From the NCBI RefSeq assembly GCF_014633365.1, contig NC_068338.1, forward strand, positions 11,604,616 to 11,668,615: DNA of 64,000 bases. Reading direction: 5' to 3'. The notes under the pieces were generated by a model. The model made no database searches, was not told where the DNA came from, and saw nothing but the letters and a program-made list of their open reading frames with translations. The stretch's first letter is position 1. Each line of letters starts with the position of its first letter. Below, piece by piece: positions 34,301-42,034 of this stretch. Both the position numbers and the translations under genes were made by a program. This DNA comes from Diospyros lotus (lineage: Eukaryota > Streptophyta > Magnoliopsida > Ericales > Ebenaceae).

Positions 34301-35280
34301 CACCAAACCAGAGAGAGACCGATAGACAGCCAGATTCTGGCCAAATCAGAGAGAGCAGCAATTGTCAAATTCTAACCAATTCCTTGGGCAGAGGAGGATA
34401 AAGGAAGGGGGAGAGCAAGGGTATTTTTGTCATATTATCAATTTTAACAAGGATACGGGGAAGAGTGTAACTAGAGGTGTAAAGTCAGGGTGGTCTCTGT
34501 CATTTTTCAAATGTGTCTTTTAACCAAACATTAGGGATGCTGTGTAATTTACCCTAATTTAATACACACACACACCCCACATTAGATCAGATGACATTTG
34601 ATGTGATTCTAAGAAAAAAAGAGTTACGGGTAAGATACTTGGCAGTTGTATGTAAGCAAAAAGGTTCATGTTTTCTGTTTCTGCCATTGTTATCCTAAAT
34701 CCATTAGACCTGCTACAGAAGCACTGGCGTTATTTTACATTAAAGAGGGTGGAAGGATCTTTGTTGGGAGATTCTGGAGGACAAATTTGTGACCATAAAT
34801 CTCATAATATTTGCATGTAATGTTCGGTAGTAAGAACCCCAAAGGGTAGCTCAAGTGGTGTTGGAGTGGGAAAGCTTCAAACTATAGAAGCATCAAGTGA
34901 GGCTATTTTTTGGAGCCACGACAGCTATCCTTTGGGTGGATTCTTACCTAGTCCATATGTGCAGGTTGACATGCATGGATCTGTAGGGCACTAGTCAGGC
35001 GAAGTTTTTTATATTGTTGCATATAGTTAGTTATGGGAGAGGTGGCTGTATGGTTGAGCAGGCATTTGAGCAGCGTTTATTTTGAATTTGTGATGGATTA
35101 TATTGTTGCATGTAGATTCTGTGTGCTGGCAAGGATCTTGCAACAGAGCAAACTGTGAGCCGAATGATTAATCTTTTGAGGCAACTTCAACAGACATTAC
35201 CACCGGCCACCTTAGCTTCGACGTGGTCATCCCTGCAACCCCAACAGCAGCTTGCATTACAGTCCATTCTCTCATCATAA
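7116..35280 (+). CDS. IPO5: Importin-5 (karyopherin beta-3), C-terminal 319 residues in nine exons
   Basis: Importin-5 is a nuclear import receptor of the importin-beta family: ARM/HEAT repeats carry cargo through the nuclear pore and release it on Ran-GTP binding. Exons: 7116-7301, 7387-7479, 7680-7765, 10206-10272, 10360-10426, 10517-10653, 33474-33565, 33663-33729, 35116-35280. All introns are GT...AG and phases agree at every junction. Recognisable family blocks include [76 protein letters not shown] and the C-terminus RQLQQTLPP...LQSILSS. The family is about 1,100 residues long, so the N-terminal two thirds lie upstream of the window. The intron before the seventh visible exon is 22,820 bp of nested retroelements. 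No frameshift or stop is seen in the exons, so I infer an active gene. Confidence 0.95.
7387..7479 (+). CDS. IPO5: Importin-5 exon
   Basis: Thirty-one codons, [12 protein letters not shown] to SSYLTPMW, between ATGCAG and GTGAGT. Phase 0 at both ends. Part of one HEAT repeat. Confidence 0.93.
7680..7765 (+). CDS. IPO5: Importin-5 exon
   Basis: Twenty-eight codons plus two bases, [10 protein letters not shown] to CREAAL, ending before GTAAGT. The split lysine codon AA|A is completed by the next exon 2.4 kb away. Confidence 0.93.
8120..8340 (-). repeat. LTR-like fragment, possible solo LTR
   Basis: Read on the - strand it runs from about TGTAAGCTG to GCTGACA. It contains a GA-rich tract and a CCTAGCCGAT motif also present beside the gypsy copy at 3222-3530. 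No internal domains follow it. The boundaries and relationship are by eye only. Confidence 0.4.
9150..9450. repeat. Degenerate TAGTCGACA-type short repeats
   Basis: About ten copies of (A)TAGTCGACA or TAGTCAACA recur at irregular 15-40 bp spacing, several followed by GATGCTAGGCA-like sequence. The open frame read through them on the - strand is low complexity and not a gene. Confidence 0.6.
10206..10272 (+). CDS. IPO5: Importin-5 exon
   Basis: Completes lysine and gives [12 protein letters not shown] to NPDVRQ (22 codons). Acceptor GACCAG, donor GTCTGC. Phase 2 in, 0 out. Confidence 0.93.
10360..10426 (+). CDS. IPO5: Importin-5 exon
   Basis: [12 protein letters not shown] to KPLVG plus one base. 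Acceptor TTTCAG, donor GTACAA. A HEAT repeat with the conserved [10 protein letters not shown] core. Confidence 0.93.
10517..10653 (+). CDS. IPO5: Importin-5 exon before the giant intron
   Basis: Completes a glutamate codon and gives [12 protein letters not shown] to RIDSAQ (45 codons). Acceptor GTGCAG, donor GTAGCT at 10654. The next exon starts 22,820 bp downstream in matching phase. Confidence 0.93.
10892..11203 (+). repeat. 5' LTR of C1
   Basis: 312 bp with TG...CA ends. It shares CAGCTGGTA.AGCTGTGTGTATG, GTAGGTGTCTTTGTCTACCC and TTTCAAAAGC with the 3' copy. Followed at once by the primer site. Confidence 0.92.
11259..12154 (+). pseudogene. copia gag with zinc knuckle (C1)
   Basis: Begins [11 protein letters not shown] and shows the copia gag start pattern [17 protein letters not shown] (usual form LDGSNY..W), then a [14 protein letters not shown] block. 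The degenerate CCHC knuckle is [15 protein letters not shown] frameshift between about 11723 and 11780 splits it. A G-run at 12123-12136 follows the knuckle, shortly before the MITE. Gag would package element RNA; here it is non-functional. Confidence 0.8.
12246..12758. mobile_element. Tourist-like (PIF/Harbinger) MITE in C1
   Basis: 513 bp with terminal inverted repeats of at least 16 bp: GGCTGCGTTCTCTTTG at the left and its exact reverse complement at the right. A perfect TTA duplication lies at 12243-12245 and 12759-12761. TTA duplications and GG-starting ends are the PIF/Harbinger-Tourist pattern. The interior is AT-rich with no transposase. It landed between the gag and protease regions of C1, so it is younger than that element. 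Confidence 0.88.
12777..14110 (+). pseudogene. copia protease and integrase (C1)
   Basis: The protease motif reads [13 protein letters not shown], where the family has DSGAS: the active-site glycine is replaced by arginine. The integrase zinc region is recognisable (LWH.RLGHPSF at about 13340, then [11 protein letters not shown]), followed by [14 protein letters not shown] with the first catalytic aspartate. Later integrase parts include [16 protein letters not shown] and [18 protein letters not shown] sequence. Multiple stops are present. Integrase would insert the cDNA; this copy cannot. Confidence 0.75.
14630..16180 (+). pseudogene. copia reverse transcriptase and RNase H (C1)
   Basis: RT starts near [14 protein letters not shown] and includes [29 protein letters not shown] and the catalytic box [13 protein letters not shown] (YVDD intact). 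RNase H shows [44 protein letters not shown] and [16 protein letters not shown] motifs. Stops at about 14975 and 15300 and shifts near 15420 and 15815 break the frame. Confidence 0.85.
16206..16559 (+). repeat. 3' LTR of C1 with internal duplication
   Basis: 354 bp, about 42 bp longer than the 5' LTR. The block TCCTATGGCATAAATCAGGG...CAATTTTGTA occurs twice in tandem at about 16299-16430 in this copy only. The right end abuts the second ATGTG duplication. Confidence 0.9.
16669..16903 (-). repeat. 3' LTR of C2
   Basis: 235 bp, + strand TGTTTAAAAG to GCCTAGCA. The shared core GGTAGCATTCCCC.AAATATATACAGTTGG ties it to the copy at 33017-33251. Confidence 0.88.
16904..18760 (-). pseudogene. copia RT and RNase H of C2, split by an LTR insertion
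   Basis: On the - strand, RT remnants read [36 protein letters not shown] and the catalytic [14 protein letters not shown] (YVDD intact). Then come [27 protein letters not shown] and [10 protein letters not shown]. After an LTR inserted at about 17373-18004 the RNase H resumes ([58 protein letters not shown]). Stops are present throughout. Confidence 0.82.
17373..18004 (+). repeat. Inserted LTR (probable solo LTR) in C2 RNase H
   Basis: It separates two halves of the C2 RNase H region and contains a TATA-like CTTATAAATAG (about 17580) oriented on the + strand. It resembles the better-defined solo LTR at 49691-50223: similar TGTTA..CATTTGT.CTA.ATTAGAAG start, and shared GATAG.GGA, GTAGGTCT and GGGATAAATT-like blocks. 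The right boundary and duplication could not be fixed. Confidence 0.6.
18783..19327 (-). repeat. Probable LTR of C3
   Basis: About 545 bp ending AACTCTTAACA on the + strand (TGTTAAGAGTTT on the -). It includes a TATA-like box and lacks coding potential. It borders C2 RT sequence on its left. Only one copy is present. Confidence 0.5.
21430..21905 (-). pseudogene. copia gag C-terminal part with CCHC knuckle (C3)
   Basis: The - strand gives [34 protein letters not shown] and [15 protein letters not shown], which are typical UBN2/copia gag blocks. A basic linker [14 protein letters not shown] leads to the knuckle [14 protein letters not shown] (C-x2-C-x4-H-x4-C). The start is missing because the copy is fused to RNase H sequence at 21912. 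Confidence 0.8.
21912..22778 (-). pseudogene. copia RT C-terminal part and RNase H (C4)
   Basis: Motifs in order on the - strand: [27 protein letters not shown] (YVDD intact), [66 protein letters not shown] and VWSSKK...[13 protein letters not shown]. The last motif stops abruptly at about 21912, where gag sequence of C3 begins. Confidence 0.85.
22785..23858 (+). pseudogene. gypsy gag with zinc knuckle (G3)
   Basis: A heptad-rich glutamine/glutamate coiled coil (22785-22905) precedes the capsid-like block [17 protein letters not shown], then [13 protein letters not shown] and [17 protein letters not shown]. The next frame has [21 protein letters not shown] and a knuckle [14 protein letters not shown]. 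Frameshifts at about 23030 and 23265 divide it into three pieces. Confidence 0.82.
23940..24467 (+). pseudogene. gypsy aspartic protease (G3)
   Basis: The active-site region reads [14 protein letters not shown]; the family has DSGSTHS, so the catalytic triad is [16 protein letters not shown] and [12 protein letters not shown] follow. A stop (TAG at about 24174) interrupts it. Confidence 0.78.
24470..25850 (+). pseudogene. gypsy reverse transcriptase and RNase H (G3)
   Basis: RT shows [33 protein letters not shown] and FSKLDLRFG, then after a shift [14 protein letters not shown] where F-x-D-D would be expected. [16 protein letters not shown] and a VKELR block follow. RNase H has [23 protein letters not shown] and [20 protein letters not shown] sequence. 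At least four shifts or stops are visible. Confidence 0.78.
25851..27270 (+). pseudogene. gypsy integrase with chromodomain-like tail (G3)
   Basis: The zinc region reads [23 protein letters not shown] and [11 protein letters not shown]. The core includes [21 protein letters not shown] (second catalytic aspartate retained) and [18 protein letters not shown] (catalytic glutamate). The C-terminal part has [11 protein letters not shown], then [13 protein letters not shown] and VQWSHLP...TTWEYLP. This pattern resembles the chromodomain tail of chromoviruses. Stops are present. Confidence 0.8.
27286..27473 (+). repeat. Short 3' LTR of G3
   Basis: 188 bp, TGTTGAGACAAC to GCTTGACA, with a CT-rich middle (27362-27420). 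The same ending, GCTTGACA, closes the LTR of G2 at about 49248. C4 integrase sequence resumes immediately after it. Confidence 0.65.
27480..29256 (-). pseudogene. copia gag, protease and integrase start (C4)
   Basis: Starts [15 protein letters not shown] at 29256. Gag shows [51 protein letters not shown] and the knuckle [14 protein letters not shown]. The protease and following region include [14 protein letters not shown] and [16 protein letters not shown]. The integrase zinc region [17 protein letters not shown] and [12 protein letters not shown] ends at the G3 insertion. Frameshifts lie near 28830 and 28290. Confidence 0.82.
29285..29575 (-). repeat. 5' LTR of C4
   Basis: 291 bp; + strand TGTAAATTCAC to CTTCCACA, adjoining the primer site GGTATCAAAGCC on the - strand. 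The partner LTR was not found. Confidence 0.7.
29600..31236 (-). pseudogene. copia integrase of C2, split by a MITE-like insert
   Basis: On the - strand: [22 protein letters not shown] (catalytic D region) and [13 protein letters not shown], then a 0.66 kb insert, then [15 protein letters not shown] (catalytic E position, here MAKRKN for the usual VAERKN) and [29 protein letters not shown] follows, where the usual form is [14 protein letters not shown] in another frame. It ends in the linker [11 protein letters not shown] and [13 protein letters not shown], where C4 is inserted. Confidence 0.82.
30420..31082. mobile_element. MITE-like insert in C2 integrase
   Basis: A non-coding segment of about 660 bp exactly interrupts [15 protein letters not shown]. 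Copies of CACAAGA with one or two changes flank it (left CACAAGAGT, right CACAAGATG), consistent with an 8-9 bp duplication. Ends share TGCACGxAAA as inverted repeats (TTGCACGGAAA left, GATGCACGAAA right on the reverse strand). This fits a hAT or Mutator MITE; the superfamily is undecided. Confidence 0.55.
31681..32886 (-). pseudogene. copia gag and protease (C2)
   Basis: Gag begins [15 protein letters not shown] at 32886 and has [27 protein letters not shown] and, after a shift, [18 protein letters not shown]. The knuckle is [14 protein letters not shown]. The protease region near 31950-31681 reads [19 protein letters not shown] sequence, then [29 protein letters not shown]. It is broken at about 32600 and 31950. 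Confidence 0.8.
33017..33251 (-). repeat. 5' LTR of C2
   Basis: 235 bp, + strand TGTTCAAAAG to TCCTAGGA. The terminal CA of the left copy is GA here. The primer site lies immediately to the left. Confidence 0.88.
33474..33565 (+). CDS. IPO5: Importin-5 exon after the giant intron
   Basis: [14 protein letters not shown] to CSMVE plus CG of an arginine codon. Acceptor TTTTCACAG, donor GTAATG. Phase matches the exon ending at 10653. Confidence 0.93.
33663..33729 (+). CDS. IPO5: Importin-5 exon
   Basis: Completes arginine, then [12 protein letters not shown] to VAVFAE (22 codons). Acceptor TCTACAG, donor GTTAGT. Confidence 0.93.
33949..34555. mobile_element. MITE-like element in the last importin-5 intron
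   Basis: The left end GGGGTTAAATTATTGTCA and the reverse complement of the right end AGGGTAAATTACACAGCA form imperfect inverted repeats. Similarity continues inward through GAGACAT.TTTGA.ATTTGAGAAATxACAGAGA. AT-rich flanks AAATTAAT and AATTTAAT may be a duplication. Inside is a 115 bp tandem duplication (about 34066-34280) with CCCTTAAAATTGTTAATATGAC in both copies. Non-coding. Confidence 0.55.
35116..35280 (+). CDS. IPO5: Importin-5 terminal exon
   Basis: [14 protein letters not shown], then [15 protein letters not shown] and LQSILSS, with stop TAA at 35278-35280. Acceptor GCATGTAG. This is the conserved importin-5 C-terminus at the usual position. Confidence 0.95.
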   Translation: MLCAGKDLATEQTVSRMINLLRQLQQTLPPATLASTWSSLQPQQQLALQSILSS

Positions 35281-35282
35281 TA

Positions 35283-35313
<31 letters not shown>

Positions 35314-35750
35314 AAGAAATTTATTGTGTTGATGGGGGATTGGGGGCGTTTGGTATTTCTTTCTCGTCTTTTCTGTATTTTTGATACATTTGTTGTTACC
35401 CATTCTTTGCATAAGACTCTGCGGCCATTCATTTTTGTTTGTTTTTTTCAGCAGCCAGCTTGGGTGTGGGTTGTGGTCCTTTTTGTAGAACATGTATATT
35501 GTAATTTATTTGATAGTGCGATCGATCTCGTGTTCTGATGATGATATATAAGAGAAAGCCAAGCCCAGGGTGGGAGGTAGTAGTAGTTGGTTTGCTTGCG
35601 AGGTGGTGGCGTTTGGGGATTTGTCGGTGGTGGCACTTCCTGTCGCAGTTTTGATCGTTGTGTTAAATCTGTCTATTATCTATTATGTCGATGATAATAT
35701 GCTTAACATGTATTTTGTTGTTTGATAATAATAATAATAATAAATAATAG
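35281..35750 (+). other. IPO5: Importin-5 3' untranslated region (inferred)
   Basis: Begins with a GCT trinucleotide repeat (about 35282-35313) directly after the stop codon. The AATAATAATAATAATAAATAATAG stretch at about 35727-35750 is a plausible polyadenylation region. The end is not determinable without transcripts. The glutamine-rich open frame on the opposite strand is a by-product of the repeat. Confidence 0.5.
35282..35313. repeat. (GCT)n microsatellite after the importin-5 stop
   Basis: About ten GCT/CTG units begin three bases after the TAA. Transcribed as 3' UTR if the gene model is right. Confidence 0.9.
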
Positions 35751-36055
35751 CGACCTGCATCTTTAATTGTTTTGATGGCAAGCAATGTCTGAAACATTCG
35801 TGGCTTTCGTTCCATACAGAACTATTTAAGTTAATGCTAAGTCGTGATATGTAGTAGTGCTGTGCAGTTCAGTGGTCTAACTATTTTGTGATTCCAGAAC
35901 TGACTTGGCTATAGTTTGTAGTGTAGTGGTCTTGCAGAACTATTTATCGGGGAGGGTAATTTATGCTCCCCTCTTTGGGCTTACTTGTTCATACGCCTAT
36001 TTTGTTGGTAGTTTTTGTCAATAGTGCCCTTAAAACACAAATTAGGTTGAACTAA

Positions 36056-36091
<36 letters not shown>

Positions 36092-37429
36092 CATGTACAT
36101 ACGACAGCAGATAAAGATGATCCGACCACCACTAGACAAATCAATGTTTGCTTCTTCCAGCTGGAATTGCCTCAAACAAAAGCCATTATCTGTTTTTTCC
36201 TTCGGCCTATATATATATATGTATATGTATAATAAAGCAGATCTTTGGCTCAGGCCCTACCTTTGAGATTCTTTGACTAATAATTCAGTGGTCCTTTTGA
36301 TGAAGATGATCAGCTTGCCACTTTCTATGCCACTTGCAAGCTTGGACTAACTAGGTCTTCCACATTTGAGGAGGTGAGCTTGTCACCGTAAGTTGTAGAT
36401 TTGTTGGAGTAGATTCAGGAGCAAGGAGGAGGAGGTTTGTTGGACAATCGCCAGTGGCAACTTTTGTGGAGGAATATCGATGCAACCCTTTATGGATGGT
36501 TTTTTGTTTTGGATGTATATGGATGATTAATACCATGTCTTGCAAGGGTTGTCTTTGCTTTCGTTGCGTATTATATTTGGTTTTGAAAATGATTTAAAAC
36601 CTAAAAACCCTTGGATAGATTAACCAAGAGTTGGTTTTTGGTCTCGGGCACTTGTTGTCTTTCACTATAGTCTCTTCATTGACGAATATCCAAATCGAGT
36701 GAGAGTTATGGACTGATTAAACTCACAAGACTCGATAACTATATTAGATCTAGTATAGTGTGATCGGTAGCATTCAGACTCTTTTGACATTGGAAACTCC
36801 TTTCCAATTAAGTTCACCATGCTAGGGGATTTACAATCACAACCAACTTAGACCACATAGGATGTTCACTCTTATTTGATGGAGGACAATAGATTTTATC
36901 AGCAAGCACCCGCCTTCATGTACAATTGCTTAGACAACTTTGTTGCATCCCCACCTCTTACACCGAATGGTTCTGCTTAACGGTAAATTCCTAACACAAG
37001 TGTACAAGACAACTTTGTTGCTTTCAGTCAAATGACCAAATACACAATTGAGAACCAACAATAGATAATTAATTCTCACAGTCATGTGATATATCGCAGA
37101 AGTCACATTCAGTAGAAGTTTAACCAATACCTACATGTCTATTATTTGCATCTCATGCAATGTGCTATGTGACTCACCATCAATGTTCATTAGCATCACA
37201 TACTAACCAATGGTAGACCATGTGTCGGTCCATTATTGATAAATCATATTCTCCTTATGATAAATATGAGAATTGGGAACTCCTTTAAGAAATCCTAAAT
37301 TAAAGATCTTTGCCACATATTCTTAACAATTAAGAATAAGATCTCTTGGTAGGGTGCCTAGGGCTCCATGCCCCGCAGTCTCCAGCCAACCCATCACTTA
37401 CTGCCACAGCAAGAGAAGTGGACATCCTT
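35751..37429. other. Intergenic sequence, no gene recognised
   Basis: Contains a CT microsatellite (about 36061-36087) and short AT repeats near 36208-36230. From about 36700 the sequence looks LTR-like and may include the 3' LTR of the Tat-type element to the right, but I found no matching second copy, primer site or duplication. Confidence 0.5.
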
Positions 37430-37571
37430 CAATAAGAACAGCCTTCTCCTGAGGGTGTAGACCCCCTAGCTGCTTGCAATTCTTCCTTTTTTGTTAGCCC
37501 TGCTTTGTTCGAATTTTGCATTCAAGTTATTTTTTGGTATCTAACCACATCGTATCTTTTCCTTGCAGCCA

Positions 37572-39078
37572 TGTATCACTTAATGAGGTCTTCTCATCGA
37601 AGGGTCACCCTTGGAGCCGCTCAGGTCAAAGTGTCGCCCCCTCTTGACCCCCATAACGGACCCCTTGCCATGATGCTTAGAACGTCGAGCAAGATGGGGG
37701 AGTGGGAGAGACTGCTGCTCCTTCATGTCATCACCACCAGAGGAAGAAGATGAGTCATCACCAGGAGGCAGAGGCGAATCCCACGACTTTTTAGCCTGCT
37801 AACGATCTCCCGCTTGATCCACCAATGGAGCCTTTCCCCAACTTTCCCTCAGCAGAGAGAGTTGATCCAGTGCTTCACTTATCATTGGAGATGGGTGCAT
37901 TAGCGGCAATGAGCGGGGATAATCTTGAGAGGATGGGCCATGACAATAGGGCCCCCTATCGTGCAGCTTATGAGGCAACTGGACACGGGGCAAGAGCGAG
38001 CTTCTGCGGCACTCCGAAAAGTGAGGTTACTTCCCGCTTCGACCAAGCAGCCGTCAATGCAGTCCAAGAGAGCGGTTAGGGGTTGTATTGTCGGGCCATA
38101 GTCAACCGACAACACGTCAAGCGTCGCACCCTACATATGGAAAAAGTGGTTGCTTCCAGAGGCTTGACTCCCATTCTACTTGCTCCTCACCAGGGGGCAA
38201 TACAATTGGATGACAATAGTTGGGTTCACGGGGAGCCCTTCGACATGCGACTTGGGGTCCTAGATGCAGACACGATTGACATGCCCGACATCGGTGATCG
38301 TCTCCTTTATTCTTCCATCCTTCCGCACGATGAGGGTCGGTACTTTCAGAATTCTCCACAAAACATGGATGAGTTTGAGCGCTATCTCGCAATCTTAAGT
38401 CTCCCTTGCCTTCCTTTTCCCCAAAATTTTCACCTACGGACTTTTCCAATTTCTTCTTTCACAGGGTGCTCAAGGCGCAGTAGTGACTAATGCTATGAAC
38501 CGTGCGTGCTTGGCTCATAGGAAGTATAGATTTGTGACTTGACGCATAAGTCTTTCCAGAGGAAGGAGGACGAGAAGGTCCAAAATATGACAATCCGTCA
38601 TTTGGAATCGAATAAGGTCAGCCTTCAATCTCAGCTTCAAGATCTCTCCATTAGCCGCCAAGTAGCAGAGGACAATGCTTGCAAATGGAAGGAGGAGCTA
38701 GGGGCTCAAAATCGGGCTTATGAAGAAAAAGTATCTTCTCTAGCGGAGGTCCAAGGGGAGGTGTCACGCTTGAAAGGTGACTTGTCCAGCGTCGATGAAT
38801 GGGTAGCCACGTTGCTCCAAACGGCTGCCCGTGCTCAGCTAGAGATGGAGAAGATGTGGGAGAATAGGCTACAAGAGATTGAAGAGGCAACAAAAGATGT
38901 TGTGAAACAATACCACATTTCCAAGGATTGTTATCGCTGCATGGATGATTATGTCAGCTGCTTCTCAAAATTAGGCTTTTACCTCAGTTGTAGCTTCTTA
39001 GAGTCCAGGTGTCCAGGGGATACCTTCCTAGAGATGACTTTCGATAACACTATGTCTGTTGGAACTCCTCCTGACTAG
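37572..39078 (+). pseudogene. Tat-element antisense accessory ORF (aORF-like), decayed
   Basis: Pieces in several frames: MYHLMRSSHRRVTL at 37572, GLTPILLAPHQGAIQLDDNSW and DIGDRLLYSSILPHDEGRYF at 38140-38360. Then come GAQGAVVTNAMNRACLAHRKY at 38465 and a long coiled coil (38581-38900: NMTIRHLESNKVSLQSQLQD, AEVQGEVSRLKGDL). The C-terminal block is YHISKDCYRCMDDYVSCFSKLG. A CT-rich segment at 38401-38464 ending CACAG could be an intron, but the frame does not join cleanly. The protein type matches the gypsy accessory proteins with a putative-transposase N-terminus and coiled coil. Function is unknown. Confidence 0.6.
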
Positions 39079-39859
39079 AGAAAGCACAAGCAGAACGATC
39101 TTGGGCCTGAGGAATGTATAAAACAAGCTCTGGAGGATGACCTCAGTAACCTGTAAGGTCGGTGGAGCCCCTATGCCCTTGAGTTTGAAGAGGGTGAAGT
39201 AGGTGCTGGCATGACTAGCACTGTCTAGATGATTAAGAAGGGCTTGGAGACGGATCTTGTCACTGATGCTTCTCAGAGTCAGCCCCTTGGAGAGTTCAGG
39301 ACATGCGGATCGTCCTTAGCTGAAGATTAGTGTAGACTTTATGATTTGTATTGTCTTCAACTGGGCTGTAAGGAATGATGATTTTTACTAATTTTATATC
39401 AAAGTGTTTTTCTTGGAATTTTTTACATACTTCTTTGGTTGATGAGTTTCATTTGGTCACCTTTTGAATGAATGGAATCTTTGTGGTTGTTCCAACGTAT
39501 CTTATATTATTGCCTTCTTTGCATAGCTACGTAATCGTATTCTACTTCTATCATTAGCTTGTTAGTTATGCGACTTGCATTCATACCCCTGGTTTGGAAT
39601 TCAAGCTTTTACTTATCTGTCTCAACAGTTTGATTTTTGTCTGTTTATAGTTGCATTCCTTCTTCAAGGCCTCTTTTGCCTTAGGAAATTCGGGATAGGC
39701 CTCGCGTCCTTGATGTGATCACGAGACTCATGCAACATTCATTGAGGTCTCGACTTTGGACAAATTTAGGAGAGGCCTCATTGTCGAATATTCATGAATG
39801 TTCCTAGAGTATGTGTCTATGGCCTTTAAGAGGGGATACCTTTCACTGGTGCCTGTTAT
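39079..39859. other. Tat-element non-coding region
   Basis: No frame or repeat recognised, apart from a possible extension of the antisense ORF to about 39330 in another frame (EGEVGAGMTSTV-like, low confidence). Confidence 0.4.
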
Positions 39860-40730
39860 TTTCCTTCAGTTTCGTTTGCCATAGGAAATCTAGGTTGGGC
39901 CAAAGATCCAACACGGGATTCGTCTTGGGCGTTCGAGTTTGTCAAGAGACCTAGGCACCAGATCAACTAATGAGTTACGTCTAGCATTGGGGCCTAGCTC
40001 TGGACTCAATCAAGAGATTTGGGTGAGTCTGCTAGCATAGGCATCGGAACATCCGATGATCCCGAGTTGGTCTATGGTCATAGGTACTAGATTAGGGCTA
40101 GGCGACCAGACCTTCGAGAGTAGCATCATTTCTTTCACTTTCTTGCCCATCGTTCTGAGGTTCAGTCTACCTCAAGGGATCTGGGTTTGACTAGTGATCC
40201 GGTTCGGGATTCCTTCAAGGCATCCGAGTTTACAGGGAGACCTAAGCGCCAGATCAACCAAGGAGTTAGGTCTAGCTTAAGGGCATAGCACCGGTCTCAA
40301 TCGAGAGATCTAGGTGAGTTTACGGGCATAGGCGTTGGAGCATCCAATGATCCCAACCCGGTCTTAGGTCATAGGTGCTAGATCACAACTAGGCGACTTA
40401 AGCCTCGCGTAGTGAAGGCATCTTTCAACTTTCCATATAGCAACTTCATCGTCTCCCGTCCCTTCCGAGAGTTAGTCTACCCCCGGTGAATCTAGGTTCA
40501 ACTGACGGTTCGGTTCGGTTCGGGATTCCTTCCAGGGGTTCGAGTTTGCTAGAAGACTTAAGCGCCAGATCAACCAAGGAATTAGGTCTAGTGCAGGGGC
40601 ATAGCACCAGACTCAATCGAGGGATCTAGGTGAGTCTGCGGGCATAGGCGTCGGATCGTTCGACAATCCCATCCCGGCCCATGGTCATATGTGCCTGATT
40701 ACCACTCGGCAACCTTAACCTTTTCGGGAA
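39860..40730. repeat. Three imperfect tandem repeats of about 0.3 kb
   Basis: The block GC(G/A)CCAGATCAACxAAxGA starts at 39954, 40246 and 40561 (spacing 292 and 315). Each copy then has a GGGCATAGCACC-like segment (least conserved in the first copy), CTCAATCGAGxGATCTAGGTGAGT, GGGCATAGGCGTxGGA and GGTCATAxGTGC. This resembles the tandem repeats found in the 3' non-coding part of Tat elements. Confidence 0.82.
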
Positions 40731-41001
40731 CCATCTCTGAGCTGTTGTACCTACATTACATTTTACTGCACATACAAATGCTCAAGACACGAGATTTTAC
40801 ATGGTTCGGCTTATAGCTTTGCCTACTCCATAGGAATATAAGGGGGGTGTATTCTTTTATTCATGGGGGAATTATTACATGGAAAAATTAAAAAGAATTC
40901 CGACTCACAGCGGAGTCGGGTAGTGTCTCTTGAAACGAACACATCTCCATGTCTTGTGCCTCGGATCCTTCATAGCCAGCCCCGACCGACAGAGTGGGGA
41001 A

Positions 41002-42034
41002 TTACCTTTTGAGGTGCATGGTATTCCTAGTCGTGCCCATCATCTCTCCTTGCAATGTTTGCAGTACGCAAGTGTTGGGCCCCAGCATCCTTTGTATTCT
41101 ATAAGGCCCTTCCCAATTCGGTCTTAGCTTCCCTTCTTCCCTAAGGGCGTTGGTGACGGCTGTCTTTCTAAGTACCAGATCCCCTTCTTTGAGTTTACAA
41201 GGGCAAATCCTTTCGTTGTAATAACTGGAGATCCTCGTATGATAAGCTGCTAATTGTATCACTGCTTTTTCTCTTAATTCTTCTAGCAGGTCCAAATTCT
41301 CCCTTAGGTGATCTGAATTTCTCTCCTCCATGAAGGCTATGACTCGAGGTGAGCCAAGATCCACTTCCACAGGGATAAGAGCATCCGTTCCGTACACCAA
41401 GCTGAAAGGTGTTTCCCAGTAGGTACCCGACTGGTAATGTGATATGCCCACAAGATGCTTGGGAGTTCGTCAACCCATCTGCCTTTCACCTTTTCCAATC
41501 GGGTCTTCAGCCCATGCAGTATGGTCTTGTTGCTTCGGCTTTTCCGTTCGCCTGTGGGTATGTGACGGACGCCATCCTCAAATTGATCCCCTATCGGTGA
41601 TAAAAAGCTCTAAATGCATCCAAGTCGAACTGTGTTCCATGATTTGTGTTGAGTATACGGGGCGCACCAAAACAACAAATGATATCCTTCCATACCATCC
41701 CTTCCACTTTCTTTTCAGTTATGGTTGCCAAAGGTTTGGCTTCCACCCACTTTGTGAAATAATCCATAGATACTAGCAAGAATTTCCTTTGAGCAGACTC
41801 CACTGGGAATGGGCCCAGTTTGTTTAGCCCCTATTGCATGAACGGTAGAGGTTGGAATATTGGTTGGATGGGGGCAGGAGCCCTCGTTGTCAAAGGAGCG
41901 TGTTTCTGGCACTTGTCACAGGTTCGAACTTTCCTGACCGCATCTTGGCTCAATGTGGACCAGAAAAATGCTCGCAAGATCTTCCCAACCAGTGCCCTTC
42001 CCCCGAGATGTCCATCATAGTTTCCCTCATACAC
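41002..42034 (-). pseudogene. Tat-lineage gypsy integrase, C-terminal half
   Basis: The zinc region is YDGHLGGRALVGKILRAFFW and CDKCQKHAPLTT. The core has FLLVSMDYFTKWVEAKPLATIT (first catalytic aspartate) and ILNTNHGTQFD, where the usual S-D-N is altered so the second aspartate is lost. The C-terminal part is typical: TPFSLVYGTDALIPVEV, LDLLEELREKAVIQLAAY, YYNERICPCKLKEGDLVLRK and KLRPNWEGPYRI. At least two frameshifts separate the pieces at about 41830 and 41590-41450. Confidence 0.85.

Noticed and set aside
35187..35493. Glutamine- or serine-rich ORFs on the - strand
   Set aside because: They are produced by the GCT microsatellite and lie antisense to the importin-5 terminal exon and 3' UTR.
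37799..38449. - strand ORFs of 64-110 residues
   Set aside because: They are shadows of the antisense accessory ORF of the Tat element, with proline/serine-rich composition and no domain.
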